Numbered from the stretch's first letter, positions 45,854 to 56,458 are shown. The stretch is 64,000 bases of DNA from Bacillus sp. FSL K6-3431 (GCF_038002605.1 NZ_JBBOCT010000001.1:124001-188000); one strand, 5' to 3'. Notes: a model not told the origin generated them from the sequence alone. Translations and numbers: made by a program.

Positions 45854-46158
45854 CATTCGATAATAATCATATTTTTTTCTTAAAATTTATGTGATGAGTG
45901 TGTTAATATTAAGTTACAAATATTTATATTTAGTGTTCAAAAGGATGAAAAAAGGGCCAAGGCCGGCTAAGATCGCCAAGTATTGTTGCAGCGTCGGCAC
46001 TAGGACTTCCTATCAGGCAAAGTTCTAGGAAGCGCAACTTTCGACCACCAGAGCATTTACACAGGATGTGCTGCTCATAGGACGTGAGCGATCTTAATAA
46101 TTCGACAGCTTTTTGAACACCCTTTATATTGTAATTAATGAATTAGCAGGTGATGAAG
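45854..46158. other. Intergenic region holding a 127-bp repeat element
   Basis: The gap between ypfA and cmk is mostly filled by the element at 45969-46095. No counterpart of the small B. subtilis gene ypfB was found. Confidence 0.5.
45969..46095. repeat. Intergenic repeat bounded by AAGATCGC/GCGATCTT
   Basis: An 8-bp terminal inverted repeat (45969-45976 with 46088-46095) encloses GC-richer sequence. Inside are TTCCTA...TAGGAA arms (about 46007-46033) and CACAGGATGTG. GGCGATCTTA and CACATCCTGT-type cores recur near 59502-59750 and 7866. Probably a member of a dispersed element family. Confidence 0.6.
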
Positions 46159-46842
46159 ATGGAAAAAAAGAAAATTAGTATTGCTATTGATGGTCCAGCA
46201 GCAGCAGGGAAAAGTACTGTTGCAAAATTAATAGCCGAAAAACTGTCTTACATATACGTTGACACAGGTGCTATGTATCGAGCTTTGACATATAAGGCGA
46301 TGACGGAACAAATAAATATTCAAAATGAGCAAGAATTGGAGAAGTTATTGCCTAATACAACAATTGAATTAAAACCGTCTAAAAGAGGTCAATTGGTTTT
46401 TTTGGATGGACAGGATGTAACAGCTGAAATTCGTGAGGCAGATGTTACAAACCTAGTATCAGCAGTAGCGGCTTCCCGAGCTGTTCGGAAAGAAATGGTC
46501 ATACGCCAACAACTTTTGGGGCGAGATGGGGGCATCGTTATGGATGGGCGGGATATTGGGACAAGTGTACTTCCAGACGCAGAATTAAAAATATTTATGT
46601 TGGCAAGTGTTGAAATAAGGGCACAAAGGCGTCATCAAGAAAATATATCAAGAGGATTCACATCAGATATCAACCAATTGAGGCAAGAGATCGAAATTCG
46701 CGATAAAACTGATATGGAACGTGAAGTATCCCCATTGGTAAAAGCTGAAGATGCAATTGAAATGGATACATCGGAACTTTCAATTGCCGATGTAGTTAAT
46801 GAAATTATGAAATTGGCACAGGAAAGGATCGAAGCGCAATGA
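46159..46842 (+). CDS. cmk: Cytidylate kinase
   Basis: A 227-residue (d)CMP kinase. P-loop [34 protein letters not shown], and [19 protein letters not shown] with the family's Arg and Asp residues. The ATG at 46159 follows AGGTGAT; GTG 46150 and ATG 46153 are in-frame alternatives lying within or before that site. It phosphorylates CMP and dCMP. It overlaps plsC by 4 nt. Confidence 0.95.
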   Translation: MEKKKISIAIDGPAAAGKSTVAKLIAEKLSYIYVDTGAMYRALTYKAMTEQINIQNEQELEKLLPNTTIELKPSKRGQLVFLDGQDVTAEIREADVTNLVSAVAASRAVRKEMVIRQQLLGRDGGIVMDGRDIGTSVLPDAELKIFMLASVEIRAQRRHQENISRGFTSDINQLRQEIEIRDKTDMEREVSPLVKAEDAIEMDTSELSIADVVNEIMKLAQERIEAQ

Positions 46843-47423
46843 GTTTTTATATTTTTGCGAGAGCGGTTGTAAGAACAATATTAAAGCCGCTATATCGAAT
46901 TGAAACAATTGGAGCAGAGCAATTTCCTAAAGAAGGCGGCGTTTTGGTTTGCACAAATCATATCGATAATCTTGACCCACCTGTTGTCGGTTTTACTTGT
47001 CCACGACCGGTTTATTTTATGGCAAAAGCGGAGTTATTTAAAAACCCAATGTCAAAAAAGCTGATGGAAAGTATCCAAGCATTCCCGGTTAAAAGAGGTA
47101 TGAGTGATAGGGAAGCATTAAGAAACGGATTGAAATTATTGAAATCAGGTGAAGTTGTTGGTCTTTTTCCAGAAGGGACAAGGAGTAAAAATGGCGAAAT
47201 CGGCAAAGGACTTGCAGGTGCAGGCTTTTTTGCCTTAAGATCAAGTGCCCATGTTGTACCTTGTGCAATAATCGGGCCATATAAACCTTTTAAAAAATTA
47301 AAAGTTGTATTTGGTCCACCGATTGACTTCACTGAAATGCGGAATAATAAAGTCTCAGCAGAGCATGCGACGGATGCAATTATGTTAGAAATTAAAAATA
47401 TCATCGAAGAAAACAAATCATAA
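46839..47423 (+). CDS. plsC: 1-acyl-sn-glycerol-3-phosphate acyltransferase
   Basis: A 194-residue acyltransferase with the NHxxxxD motif in [11 protein letters not shown] and the second block [16 protein letters not shown]. It acylates lysophosphatidate to phosphatidate at the membrane. The ATG overlaps the cmk stop (ATGA). The cmk-plsC-rpsA order occurs in many Bacillaceae, although B. subtilis lacks this gene here. Confidence 0.92.
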   Translation: MSFYIFARAVVRTILKPLYRIETIGAEQFPKEGGVLVCTNHIDNLDPPVVGFTCPRPVYFMAKAELFKNPMSKKLMESIQAFPVKRGMSDREALRNGLKLLKSGEVVGLFPEGTRSKNGEIGKGLAGAGFFALRSSAHVVPCAIIGPYKPFKKLKVVFGPPIDFTEMRNNKVSAEHATDAIMLEIKNIIEENKS

Positions 47424-47572
47424 CGTCAAATGCTTGACAAAAACGGGTGTTTATAAGAAGTTAGTAACATAACGATTATTTTGAATTATGTGAGGATTTA
47501 TGCAATCAGGTTTATTAAAATGATAAAAACGCGTAATTTGAGCATTTTTAAGCCGATAGAGGAGGAGTACAT

Positions 47573-48709
47573 ATGTCTGAGGAAATGAAAAACTTAGAAG
47601 TGGGAAATTTTTCTGAAGGTGATAAAGTAAAAGGAACTGTTACAAAAATTGAAGAGAAACAGGTCCTTGTTAATGTTGAAGGAAGCAAGGTAGACGGACT
47701 AATACCCATTAGTGAACTTTCTAGTCTACATGTGGAAAAGGCTTCAGACATTGTTCAAGAAGATGAAGTGATAGACCTTATCGTGACAAAAGTAGAAGAG
47801 GAGTTACTTGTGCTTTCCAAACGAAAAGTAGATGCAGAAAGTGCATGGGAATCTCTTGAAGAACGTTTTAATAATGATCAAATATTTGATGCCGAAGTGA
47901 ATGAGGTAGTAAAAGGTGGACTTGTCATAGATTTAGGTGTTAGAGGATTTGTACCTGCATCTATGGTAGAGGATCATTACGTAGAAGACTTTTCAGATTA
48001 TCAAGGGAAAATGCTTTCTTTTAAAATTGTAGAGTTAGACCGTGATAAAAACCGTTTGATTTTATCACATCGAATAGTTGTAGAAGAAGAGAAAAACAAA
48101 GAGAAAAAGGCATTATTAGAAAAGATAGAACCAGGGGAAATTTTGAGTGGAACGGTCCAACGTTTGACTGACTTTGGTGCTTTTGTCGATATTGGTGGTG
48201 TAGACGGCTTAGTTCATATTTCACAACTGTCACATGAGCATATTGAAAAACCTTCTGATGTGGTTAAAGAAGGGGAAGAAGTTCAAGTAAAAGTACTATC
48301 TGTAGATCGCGATAATGAAAGAATATCATTATCTATAAAGGAAACATTACCTGGACCATGGGCGAAAGTGGAAGAAAAGGCACCTAAAGGCACAATCCTA
48401 GAAGGTACCGTAAAGCGTCTTGTATCGTTTGGTGCATTTGTAGAAGTATTTCCAGGTGTAGAAGGCTTGGTGCATATTTCACAAATATCGCATAAACATA
48501 TTGGAACGCCACACGAGGTATTGCAAGAAGGAGAACAAGTAAAGGTTCAAGTTCTAGAGGCTAATGAAAATGATCAAAGACTTTCATTAAGTATGAAAGA
48601 GCTAGAAGAATCTGAATATAACTCAAATAATTATGAAGTACCTGAAGAAACGAAAGGTTTTCAACTAAGTGATATGATCGGTGATAAATTGAAGAACTTT
48701 AAAAAATAA
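47573..48709 (+). CDS. ypfD: Ribosomal S1-like protein YpfD
   Basis: A 378-residue protein made of four S1 RNA-binding repeats: [20 protein letters not shown], then [40 protein letters not shown] with [11 protein letters not shown], and [20 protein letters not shown] with [11 protein letters not shown]. It is the four-repeat Firmicute form of S1, shorter than the six-repeat E. coli protein, and is not essential in B. subtilis. AGAGGAGGAG precedes the ATG. It is often labelled rpsA. A terminator follows. Confidence 0.92.
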   Translation: MSEEMKNLEVGNFSEGDKVKGTVTKIEEKQVLVNVEGSKVDGLIPISELSSLHVEKASDIVQEDEVIDLIVTKVEEELLVLSKRKVDAESAWESLEERFNNDQIFDAEVNEVVKGGLVIDLGVRGFVPASMVEDHYVEDFSDYQGKMLSFKIVELDRDKNRLILSHRIVVEEEKNKEKKALLEKIEPGEILSGTVQRLTDFGAFVDIGGVDGLVHISQLSHEHIEKPSDVVKEGEEVQVKVLSVDRDNERISLSIKETLPGPWAKVEEKAPKGTILEGTVKRLVSFGAFVEVFPGVEGLVHISQISHKHIGTPHEVLQEGEQVKVQVLEANENDQRLSLSMKELEESEYNSNNYEVPEETKGFQLSDMIGDKLKNFKK

Positions 48710-48715
48710 AAGGAG

Positions 48716-48770
48716 AGCTGTCACTGCTTTGCTTAATCAAAAGATTAAGCAACAGAGGCAGCTTTTTATT
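48716..48770 (+). terminator. Intrinsic terminator after ypfD
   Basis: Outer AGCTG/CAGCT (48716-48720, 48759-48763) and inner GCTTAATC/GATTAAGC (48731-48738, 48743-48750) stems are followed by TTTTATT. Confidence 0.85.
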
Positions 48771-48834
48771 ATTTTGCTTTTGTTGATTAAATCTCCGCCT
48801 GTTTTCCGATAATGTATGGGTGGAGGTGTTCGTT

Positions 48835-49431
48835 TTGGATGGATTAGTAACATTGTTTTTGTTGTGGAGTGTTTGGATTTACGCAACATTTATCATGGAT
48901 AAACGGGAGGAAAACCGATTATCTGTAGCTGTATTAGCATTATTGTTGATTATTACTACCCCTCTTCTAATCCCAGCCTTTTCGGTTACGATTAGCTGTT
49001 CGATATTTATTTTGTTACTCATTAATTACTATATTGCGTCCAAACTCCCCCTTCTAAAAAAAACATATCTCGTTTTTTCAGTTATTGCATTAATGTTTGG
49101 ATATTCGGGTTTTCAATTATTGGAAATGTATGATCCTATTTGGGTTTTCTTTGATCGGAGAGTTTTTTTATCGATTATCTTCCTGTTTTTTTCCTACTTA
49201 ATTTATCCGTTATCACTTAAGTGGAGGTTTATTTTGATTTGTCTAGGATCAATTCATGGAGAAATTCTATTTGCGATAATAATTTCACGCTGGAATATGC
49301 CATATTTAATCGGAACAGCGGTCTATTTTGATATTATTTGCGTAACTTTCATTTGTTTACTAGGAGCACACGGGTTAGTAAAATTGGTCGATATGCTCAC
49401 GCTACTAAACAAAAAGAAGATTCAGCAATAA
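48835..49431 (+). CDS. yphA: YphA-family integral membrane protein
   Basis: A 198-residue protein with about six membrane segments (for example LVTLFLLWSVWIYATFIM, SIIFLFFSYLIYPLSL) and a short cytoplasmic KKKIQQ tail. No enzymatic motif is visible. Length and position between ypfD and der match B. subtilis YphA, whose role is unknown. TTG 48835 is preferred, since GGAGGTG ends 6 nt before it; the in-frame GTG at 48820 precedes that site. Confidence 0.75.
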   Translation: MDGLVTLFLLWSVWIYATFIMDKREENRLSVAVLALLLIITTPLLIPAFSVTISCSIFILLLINYYIASKLPLLKKTYLVFSVIALMFGYSGFQLLEMYDPIWVFFDRRVFLSIIFLFFSYLIYPLSLKWRFILICLGSIHGEILFAIIISRWNMPYLIGTAVYFDIICVTFICLLGAHGLVKLVDMLTLLNKKKIQQ

Positions 49432-49868
49432 GTAACATCAAAAAGCGATTTTATCCATCCGCTTTCTGATGGAAGGAACATAGACCAAGAAAGTCGCGTT
49501 CTTGGCAATATTCTGCTGTCCATTATGTGAACATATGCTTCACTGTTTAGTGACTTTCCATATATAGAGGTGGAAGTTTCACTTTATAAAAAACTATGAT
49601 AACATGAAGTGATAAAAGTGGAGGAGAAACGCTGAATAAAAACGCCACATTTCGTGGTAAGGTCTGTGTAATTTGCATCATGCAGAACTTCTGGGCGCCT
49701 GCACACTTGTATATTGTGGACAACTAAACTAGATGACATCTCACACATAGTAAAGTGTATCCGCAAATGACTATATTATAATAAAGAAGAAAAAAGGAAA
49801 ATTTGAAGCTGATGAATAAATAAATGCATCAAAGGCTGATAATGAATAATTTAACTAAAAAGTGAGTG
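49432..49868. other. Intergenic region upstream of der
   Basis: 437 bp with no gene, tRNA or clear hairpin. A minus-strand ORF inside it (49584-49766) has no ribosome site and no family resemblance. Confidence 0.5.
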
Positions 49869-51185
49869 ATGGCATTGGCTAAACCAACTGTGGCGATTGT
49901 AGGTCGTCCTAATGTAGGAAAATCGACAATTTTCAATAGAATTGTAGGAGAAAGAATTTCAATCGTAGAAGATACACCAGGTGTTACAAGAGATCGAATA
50001 TATAGCCCAGGTGACTGGTTAACACATGAATTTAATTTAATTGATACAGGTGGTATTGAAATTGGAGATGCTCCTTTTTTAGAAGAGATTCGACAACAAG
50101 CGCATATAGCAATTGAAGAAGCAGACGTAATTATTTTTATCGTAAATAGCAGAGAAGGCGTAACATCTGCTGATGAAGAAGTGGCGAAAATTCTTTATCG
50201 ATCAAAAAAACCAGTTGTTCTAGCTGTAAATAAAGTAGATAACCCTGAAATGCGGGCGGAGATTTATGACTTTTATGCATTAGGATTTGGCGAACCATTT
50301 CCTATTTCTGGATCGCATGGTTTAGGTATCGGAGATCTTTTAGATGAAGTTGTTAAAAGTTTTCCGCTGATAGAAGAGGAAGAATTCGGTGAAGATGTCA
50401 TTAAATTTAGCTTTATTGGTCGACCGAATGTGGGTAAATCATCACTTGTCAATTCATTACTAGGTGAGGAAAGAGTGATCGTAAGTGACCTCGCAGGAAC
50501 AACTAGGGATGCAATTGACTCTGCTTACCAATATGAGGATCAAGAATACGTCATTATTGATACCGCGGGGATACGAAAAAAAGGAAAAGTATATGAAGGT
50601 ACTGAAAAATACAGTGTTCTCCGTGCTTTAAAAGCTATTGAACGCTCTGATGTCGTTCTTGTAGTAATTAATGGTGAAGAAGGCATTCGTGAACAGGACA
50701 AAAAAATTGCCGGCTATGCACATGATGCTGGACGGGCCATTCTTATCGTAGTAAATAAATGGGATGCCGTCGAAAAAGACGAAAAAACAATATTGAAATT
50801 TGAAGAACAAATTAGGGAACATTTTTTATTTTTAGATTATGCTCCAATTCTATTTGTTTCTGCGAAAACAAAAAAACGCTTAACCAATTTACTACCAGCA
50901 ATTCAAAAAGCAAACGAAAATCATTCGCAACGTGTGAAGTCTAGTGTTCTAAATGAAGTGATTGTAGATGCCGTTGCAATGAATCCCGCTCCATCATACC
51001 AAGGACGTAGACTTAAAGTATATTATGCTACACAAGTTGCTATCAAGCCGCCGACATTTGTCGTATTTGTGAATGATTCTGAAATCATGCACTTTTCTTA
51101 TGAACGTTTTTTGCGAAATCGAATAAGAGATGCTTTTGGCTTTGAGGGCACGCCGATTAGGATTATAACGAGGCAACGTAACTAA
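49869..51185 (+). CDS. der: Ribosome-assembly GTPase Der (EngA)
   Basis: A 438-residue protein with two tandem GTPase domains. Domain 1 has [24 protein letters not shown] and NKVD; domain 2 has [25 protein letters not shown] and NKWDAVEKD. The C-terminal KH-like domain contains [15 protein letters not shown]. It is needed for 50S subunit assembly. The ribosome site is weak (AAGTGAGTG); ATG 49869 is taken, but GTG 49866 or TTG 49875 cannot be excluded. Confidence 0.97.
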   Translation: MALAKPTVAIVGRPNVGKSTIFNRIVGERISIVEDTPGVTRDRIYSPGDWLTHEFNLIDTGGIEIGDAPFLEEIRQQAHIAIEEADVIIFIVNSREGVTSADEEVAKILYRSKKPVVLAVNKVDNPEMRAEIYDFYALGFGEPFPISGSHGLGIGDLLDEVVKSFPLIEEEEFGEDVIKFSFIGRPNVGKSSLVNSLLGEERVIVSDLAGTTRDAIDSAYQYEDQEYVIIDTAGIRKKGKVYEGTEKYSVLRALKAIERSDVVLVVINGEEGIREQDKKIAGYAHDAGRAILIVVNKWDAVEKDEKTILKFEEQIREHFLFLDYAPILFVSAKTKKRLTNLLPAIQKANENHSQRVKSSVLNEVIVDAVAMNPAPSYQGRRLKVYYATQVAIKPPTFVVFVNDSEIMHFSYERFLRNRIRDAFGFEGTPIRIITRQRN

Positions 51186-51227
51186 AAAAAATGTTGCAAA
51201 ATATATGATAATAAGTAGGTGAGCTTA

Positions 51228-52280
51228 ATGCAGAATAAAAAAGAGAAAATTGCAGTTATTGGATCTGGAAGTTGGGGTACAGCATTGGCACTTGTTTTAG
51301 CCGATAACAATCATCAGGTTGCTTTATGGACTAGAAATAGTGATCATGCATCAGCTATTAATAGTGAACGTATGAATAAAAAGTATTTGCCCGGTATTCA
51401 GCTTCCTGAAACGATTCATGCGAGTACATCTTTAGAAGATGTTCTGGAAAACACCGAGACAGTAGTGATTGCTGTACCTACTAAAGCAATTAGAGATATG
51501 ATGAGGAAAATTGTATCTATTCAACAATATGCTGCAACATATATCCACGTCAGTAAAGGGATTGAACCTGATTCATTAATGAGAATATCTGAAATGATTG
51601 AACAAGAGGTACCACAGCATCTGTTGACGGATGTTGTTGTTCTATCTGGGCCAAGTCATGCTGAAGAAGTGGGACTACGTCATCCGACAACTGTTACGGT
51701 TTCGGCAAAAAATATGAAAAATGCAGAGAAGGTTCAAGATTTATTTATGAATCAACATTTTCGCGTTTATACAAACCCGGATTTGATCGGTGTGGAAATA
51801 GGTGGGGCCTTAAAAAATATTATTGCACTTGCTGCAGGTATTTCAGATGGTTTAGGCTATGGTGATAATGCGAAGGCTGCGTTAATTACTCGAGGATTAT
51901 CTGAAATATCACGGCTAGGAACAAAGATGGGTGCAAATCCATTAACATTTTCTGGTTTAGCTGGTATTGGCGACTTGATTGTCACTTGTACAAGTGTGCA
52001 CTCACGGAATTGGAGAGCGGGGAACCTACTTGGGAAAGGCCAAAAGCTTGAAGATGTGTTAAATAATATGGGAATGGCTGTTGAAGGCGTAAGGACGACT
52101 AAGGCGGCACATCAGCTTGCTAAAAAATATCAAGCTAATATGCCTATCACAGAGGCGCTTTATGGCATATTATTTAATGGTGTCAATTCAAAGGCTGCTG
52201 TTGATAGATTGATGGGACGTTTGAAAACGAATGAAATGGAAGATCTTGTTGACATATTAAGTGAGCAACTAGAACAATAA
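51228..52280 (+). CDS. gpsA: Glycerol-3-phosphate dehydrogenase [NAD(P)+]
   Basis: A 350-residue enzyme, from the ATG at 51228 with AGGTGAG upstream. The NAD motif is IAVIGSGSWGTALALVLADN, and catalytic-lysine regions are in VSKGIEPDSLMRISE and GGALKNIIALAAGISDGLGYG. It makes sn-glycerol-3-phosphate from dihydroxyacetone phosphate for phospholipid synthesis. It follows der as in B. subtilis. Confidence 0.97.
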   Translation: MQNKKEKIAVIGSGSWGTALALVLADNNHQVALWTRNSDHASAINSERMNKKYLPGIQLPETIHASTSLEDVLENTETVVIAVPTKAIRDMMRKIVSIQQYAATYIHVSKGIEPDSLMRISEMIEQEVPQHLLTDVVVLSGPSHAEEVGLRHPTTVTVSAKNMKNAEKVQDLFMNQHFRVYTNPDLIGVEIGGALKNIIALAAGISDGLGYGDNAKAALITRGLSEISRLGTKMGANPLTFSGLAGIGDLIVTCTSVHSRNWRAGNLLGKGQKLEDVLNNMGMAVEGVRTTKAAHQLAKKYQANMPITEALYGILFNGVNSKAAVDRLMGRLKTNEMEDLVDILSEQLEQ

Positions 52281-52380
52281 CAGTCTGCTGGGCAAAAGGT
52301 AATGCACAATCGTTTTTTTAGCATATAATGCGGTGAAGTTCATTGCTTAAATAGCAGGTATGGGTATTGTTTGTCGTGTA

Positions 52381-52412
52381 AGAAGCAAGGGATTTATATC
52401 CTTTGCTTCTTC
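52381..52412 (+). terminator. Probable terminator after gpsA
   Basis: AGAAGCAAGGGA pairs with TCCTTTGCTTCT through a short loop, with one G-T pair; only a mixed T/C tail follows. Confidence 0.6.
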
Positions 52413-52555
52413 GTATTTCACTAAAGAACTACATAAATGGACATCATTTCGTAAGTATTTAACTGCTTTTATTTTTTTATACATGATATAATTGCTTTTG
52501 GAAAATACATAACGAATGCGTTGCTGTAAAACACAAAGCTACGGAGGAAAATAAA

Positions 52556-52756
52556 ATGTCACTATCTATGCAAAAAATGTGGATATCTATTCTTGGTATG
52601 ATACTTTTAGCGTTGGCAATGTTCACAATCTATATTAGTCGATACAAATTAAATAAAGGTATTTTGAAAATTGTTACTGCTCTTACAGCGTGGATTTTTA
52701 TGATACTAGGTGGACTGCTCATGCTTTTTGTCGTTTTAACAGGTCCAACAAGTTAA
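52556..52756 (+). CDS. yphE: YphE-like small membrane protein (DUF2768)
   Basis: A 66-residue protein with two hydrophobic helices (WISILGMILLALAMFTIYIS; ALTAWIFMILGGLLMLFVVL), GGAGG ribosome site before the ATG. The position between gpsA and yphF matches B. subtilis yphE, reported there as sporulation-associated. No function is known. Confidence 0.8.
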   Translation: MSLSMQKMWISILGMILLALAMFTIYISRYKLNKGILKIVTALTAWIFMILGGLLMLFVVLTGPTS

Positions 52757-52785
52757 ATAAGATGGACAATAAGTAGATTAGAAAG

Positions 52786-53520
52786 ATGATGATAGAAAGG
52801 ATGACACAATGGATGAAGGTCATTTTCAAGTTGTCTATGTTTATGATGGTATCCATATTATTATCAGGATGCTTTTATCCACAAGATAAGAAAACAGAGA
52901 ATTTGGTCCCATATGAAGATCAAATAGAAGGTGTACAACTAGCTGTAAATAAATTCCAAGAATCTAATGGAGGTTTATTACCGATTAAAACAAAGGATAT
53001 GGATACAGATATATATATAAAATATCCTATTGATTTTACTAGGCTTGCACCACAGTACATTTCTAATCCGCCTGGAAATGCGTTTGAGAGCGGAGGAGTG
53101 TATCAATATATTTTGATGGATGTTGAAACGAATCCAACTGTAAAGGTAATTGATTTAAGAATGGCTGAGAAAATTCGCGAGATTAAAATAAGAATAAAAT
53201 CGCAAGGATTTCCACCGTTTAAGGATACGCTAGCAAATAATGTATTCTCACTTGATTATTCTAAATTGGGCTATAAAGCTGAACAATATGTTAGTTCGCC
53301 TTATACAAATAATAATCTGCCCCTAGTAATCACTGGGACGGGCGAAATTTACGTTGATTATAGTAGTGATTTATTTCTTCGTTTACAGGAAACTGAACAC
53401 GAATTCCTTCCCGGAGATGATATTAGACCGATTCTATCTGATCAATCTCCAGTAGCTCCAGCATTTTCATTACCATACACAATTGATGATAATGATGAGC
53501 CGGTTTATATGGAAAAATAA
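52786..53520 (+). CDS. yphF: YphF-like lipoprotein
   Basis: A protein of up to 244 residues with a lipoprotein signal ending ILLSGC. After the lipid Cys comes a soluble domain (VPYEDQIEGVQLAVNKFQES; IDFTRLAPQYISNPPGNAF). Length and position agree with B. subtilis YphF, of unknown function and expressed around sporulation. The start is uncertain among in-frame ATGs at 52786, 52789, 52801 and 52813, all of which leave the lipobox intact. A terminator follows. Confidence 0.8.
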   Translation: MMIERMTQWMKVIFKLSMFMMVSILLSGCFYPQDKKTENLVPYEDQIEGVQLAVNKFQESNGGLLPIKTKDMDTDIYIKYPIDFTRLAPQYISNPPGNAFESGGVYQYILMDVETNPTVKVIDLRMAEKIREIKIRIKSQGFPPFKDTLANNVFSLDYSKLGYKAEQYVSSPYTNNNLPLVITGTGEIYVDYSSDLFLRLQETEHEFLPGDDIRPILSDQSPVAPAFSLPYTIDDNDEPVYMEK

Positions 53521-53524
53521 GCAT

Positions 53525-53568
53525 AATCCTTCTTCTACACAATATAATGTGGAAGAAGGATTTTTTAC
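53525..53568 (+). terminator. Intrinsic terminator after yphF
   Basis: A stem AATCCTTCTTCTACAC-type (53525-53540) pairs with 53549-53562 and is followed by TTTTTT. Confidence 0.92.
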
Positions 53569-53584
53569 TTTTATTTTATTAATA

Positions 53585-53615
53585 GTCATAACAGAATCGG
53601 ACAACATCATAAACA
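53585..53615 (+). promoter_or_regulatory. SigE-like promoter of spoIVA
   Basis: GTCATAAC (53585-53592), a 15-bp spacer, then CATAAACA (53608-53615). This resembles the SigE consensus (GTCATATT and CATACAAT). spoIVA is SigE-dependent in B. subtilis. Confidence 0.5.
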
Positions 53616-53677
53616 TATAGTGTCCAATCGTTTTGAAGATAAAATATTTTCAAAACGTAATGATGGGAGGGAACCTC

Positions 53678-55156
53678 TTGGAAAAGGTGGATATATTTAA
53701 AGATATTGCTGAGAGAACAGGCGGAGATATTTATTTAGGTGTTGTAGGGGCGGTTCGGACTGGGAAATCCACATTTATAAAAAAGTTTATGGAACTAGTT
53801 GTTTTGCCGAATATTAAAAATGAATCAGATCGAGCTAGAGCACAAGATGAATTGCCTCAGAGTGCTGCCGGAAGAACAATTATGACTACAGAACCGAAAT
53901 TTGTGCCTAATAACGCAATCTCGGTTCAGGTAGATGCGGGTCTAGATGTAAATGTAAGGCTTGTAGACTGTGTTGGCTATACAGTGCCAGGTGCAAAAGG
54001 ATATGAGGATGAAAATGGGCCTAGAATGATTACTACGCCCTGGTATGAAGAACCTATATCTTTCCATGAGGCAGCTGAAATAGGAACGAGGAAAGTGATA
54101 CAAGAGCATTCAGTATTAGGTGTAGTCGTGACGACAGATGGTACGATTGGAGAAATACCTCGTAATGACTATGTAGAAGCGGAAGAGCGCGTCATAGAAG
54201 AATTAAAAGAAGTAGGAAAACCGTTTATTATGGTCATTAATTCTGCTCGACCACATAATCAGGAAACGGAAGATTTACGAAAGAAACTTGCCGAGAAATA
54301 TGATATTCCTGTGCTGGCAATGTCTGTCGAAAGTATGCGTGAATCTGACGTCCTAAATGTTCTAAAAGAAGCATTATATGAATTTCCTGTCCTAGAAGTA
54401 AATGTGAATTTACCTAGCTGGGTTATGGTTTTAAATGATAATCACTGGTTAAGATCTAGCTATCAAAATGCGGTAAAAGAAACAGTAAAGGATATTAAAC
54501 GACTTCGCGATGTAGATCGTGTCGTACAGCAATTTTACGAATTCGATTTTATAGATAATGCGGGACTTGCAGGTGTTGAAATGGGTCAAGGTATTGCAGA
54601 AATAGATCTACATGCCCCTGATGATCTGTATGATCAAGTGCTTAAAGAAATCGTTGGTGTCGAAGTTCGAGGGCAAGATCATTTGCTAGAATTAATGCAG
54701 GATTTTGCTGATGCAAAACGAGAATACGATCAAATTTCGGATGCCCTTGTAATGGTCCGACAAACAGGATATGGCATCGCCGCACCATCATTAGCTGATA
54801 TGAGCCTAGATGAACCAGAAATTATCCGACAAGGCTCTAGATTCGGCGTAAGATTGAAGGCAGTTGCACCATCTATTCATATGATTAAAGTGGATGTTGA
54901 ATCTGAATTCGCTCCAATCATTGGTACGGAAAAACAAAGTGAAGAACTTGTACGGTATTTAATGCAAGACTTCGAAGATGATCCACTATCGATTTGGAAT
55001 TCGGATATATTTGGCCGGAGTTTGAGTTCACTTGTTAGAGAAGGAATTCAAGCAAAAATAGCGATGATGCCGGAAAATGCCAGATATAAATTAAAAGAGA
55101 CGCTAGAAAGGATTATTAATGAAGGATCAGGCGGATTAATTGCCATTATTTTATAA
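53678..55156 (+). CDS. spoIVA: Stage IV sporulation protein A (coat-basement ATPase)
   Basis: A 492-residue protein from TTG 53678, chosen because GGGAGG lies 7 nt upstream and the product then starts MEKVDIFKDIAERTGGD like B. subtilis SpoIVA. Walker A is GVVGAVRTGKSTFIKKF. The highly conserved C-terminus ends INEGSGGLIAIIL. SpoIVA polymerises on the forespore surface using ATP and is the platform for coat assembly; SpoVM anchors it. A terminator follows immediately. Confidence 0.98.
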   Translation: MEKVDIFKDIAERTGGDIYLGVVGAVRTGKSTFIKKFMELVVLPNIKNESDRARAQDELPQSAAGRTIMTTEPKFVPNNAISVQVDAGLDVNVRLVDCVGYTVPGAKGYEDENGPRMITTPWYEEPISFHEAAEIGTRKVIQEHSVLGVVVTTDGTIGEIPRNDYVEAEERVIEELKEVGKPFIMVINSARPHNQETEDLRKKLAEKYDIPVLAMSVESMRESDVLNVLKEALYEFPVLEVNVNLPSWVMVLNDNHWLRSSYQNAVKETVKDIKRLRDVDRVVQQFYEFDFIDNAGLAGVEMGQGIAEIDLHAPDDLYDQVLKEIVGVEVRGQDHLLELMQDFADAKREYDQISDALVMVRQTGYGIAAPSLADMSLDEPEIIRQGSRFGVRLKAVAPSIHMIKVDVESEFAPIIGTEKQSEELVRYLMQDFEDDPLSIWNSDIFGRSLSSLVREGIQAKIAMMPENARYKLKETLERIINEGSGGLIAIIL

Positions 55157-55158
55157 AA

Positions 55159-55193
55159 AAAGGTGCCGAATATCCCAATTCGGCACCTTTTCC
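55159..55193 (+). terminator. Intrinsic terminator after spoIVA
   Basis: AAAGGTGCCGAAT (55159-55171) pairs perfectly with ATTCGGCACCTTT (55178-55190); TTTCC follows. Confidence 0.93.
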
Positions 55194-55387
55194 ATTTAAT
55201 ATGGCTTTTATTCTTGCTAACACATATTTAATATGATAATCTTTTAACAGAATTGCTAATGAATCCCGCGTTCATCAGTAATTCAAATGATTTCTTACAG
55301 TGTATGTTTAGAAATCCATAAAATTGTTCACAATTTTAATAGTAGTTACAGAACAAGAACTCTCTTATTCGGGAGGAGGTGAATGGT

Positions 55388-55660
55388 ATGAACAAAACTG
55401 AACTAATTAATTCTGTTGCTGAAGCAACTGAACTATCTAAAAAAGATGCAACAAAAGCCGTTGATGCTGTTTTCCAATCAATTCAAGACGCATTGTCTGA
55501 CGGTGAAAAAGTAGCATTAATCGGTTTTGGTAACTTTGAAGTGCGTGAGCGTGCTGCCCGTAAAGGCCGTAATCCTCAAACAGGCGAAGAAATCGAAATC
55601 GCAGCAAGCAAAGTACCTGCGTTCAAACCAGGTAAAGCACTTAAAGACGCTGTGAAATAA
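55388..55660 (+). CDS. hbs: DNA-binding protein HU (HBsu)
   Basis: A 90-residue nucleoid protein, from the ATG at 55388 with GGGAGGAGGTG 6 nt upstream. It shows the HU signature [21 protein letters not shown] and the basic arm with Pro that intercalates DNA. Essential in B. subtilis. It is probably highly expressed, with its own leader and a strong terminator. Confidence 0.98.
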   Translation: MNKTELINSVAEATELSKKDATKAVDAVFQSIQDALSDGEKVALIGFGNFEVRERAARKGRNPQTGEEIEIAASKVPAFKPGKALKDAVK

Positions 55661-55693
55661 TTACATACATTCTAGATAGAAGCGTATGTGCAG

Positions 55694-55720
55694 AGGAACC
55701 GTCCATGGACGGTTCCTTTT
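55694..55720 (+). terminator. Intrinsic terminator after hbs
   Basis: AGGAACCGTC and GACGGTTCCT form a near-perfect palindrome at 55694-55717, followed by TTTT. Confidence 0.9.
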
Positions 55721-55852
55721 CAAATTCAATGAAAAAGCCCTTCTATTTTTGTTTCAAGTGAAAGATATGATAAGATGGGCTTATTATTTTCTTTTGATAG
55801 AACTTTTATTACTAAAATACAGGGGTTTGTTTGTTAATAGGGAGGAAACGGT

Positions 55853-56419
55853 ATGAATGAGATCAATCACCCACAGCTTGAAGAAGCAGTAAGGATGATG
55901 TTGGAGGCAATTGGAGAAGATCCAAATCGTGAGGGATTAATAGATACTCCAAAACGTGTAGCAAAAATGTATGAAGAAGTATTTTCCGGATTAAATAAAA
56001 ATCCTGGAGAATATTTTGAAACTATTTTTGGAGAAGAGCATGAGGAATTAGTGCTTGTTAAAGATATACCTTTTTTCTCTATGTGTGAGCATCATCTTGT
56101 TCCGTTCTTTGGAAAGGCACATGTTGCTTATATTCCTCGCAATGGAAAGGTTACTGGTTTAAGCAAATTAGCAAGAGCTGTAGAAACAGTTGCTGCTCGT
56201 CCGCAACTACAAGAAAGAATTACATCGACAGTTGCAAATGTAATGATGGAAAAACTAGAGCCGTACGGAGTGATGGTCATCCTTGAAGCTGAGCATATGT
56301 GTATGGCTATGAGAGGCATTAAGAAGCCAGGTGCCAAAACTGTTACATCAGCTGTAAGAGGCGCATTTGCAAATGATAGTCAGGCACGATCAGAAGTTTT
56401 ATCATTAATAAAAGCTTAA
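55853..56419 (+). CDS. folE: GTP cyclohydrolase I
   Basis: A 188-residue enzyme, called mtrA in the B. subtilis mtr operon. Zinc ligands are in [14 protein letters not shown] and [11 protein letters not shown]. It converts GTP to dihydroneopterin triphosphate for folate. AGGGAGGAAAC precedes the ATG. It is followed 39 bp on by mtrB (TRAP), the same folE-mtrB pair as B. subtilis. Confidence 0.97.
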   Translation: MNEINHPQLEEAVRMMLEAIGEDPNREGLIDTPKRVAKMYEEVFSGLNKNPGEYFETIFGEEHEELVLVKDIPFFSMCEHHLVPFFGKAHVAYIPRNGKVTGLSKLARAVETVAARPQLQERITSTVANVMMEKLEPYGVMVILEAEHMCMAMRGIKKPGAKTVTSAVRGAFANDSQARSEVLSLIKA

Positions 56420-56458
56420 TTCATATAGAATCTGTATTTATTAATTGAGGTGAATAAA

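Noticed and set aside
49584..49766. Minus-strand ORF between yphA and der
   Set aside because: No ribosome site, no homology, and no neighbour on that strand.
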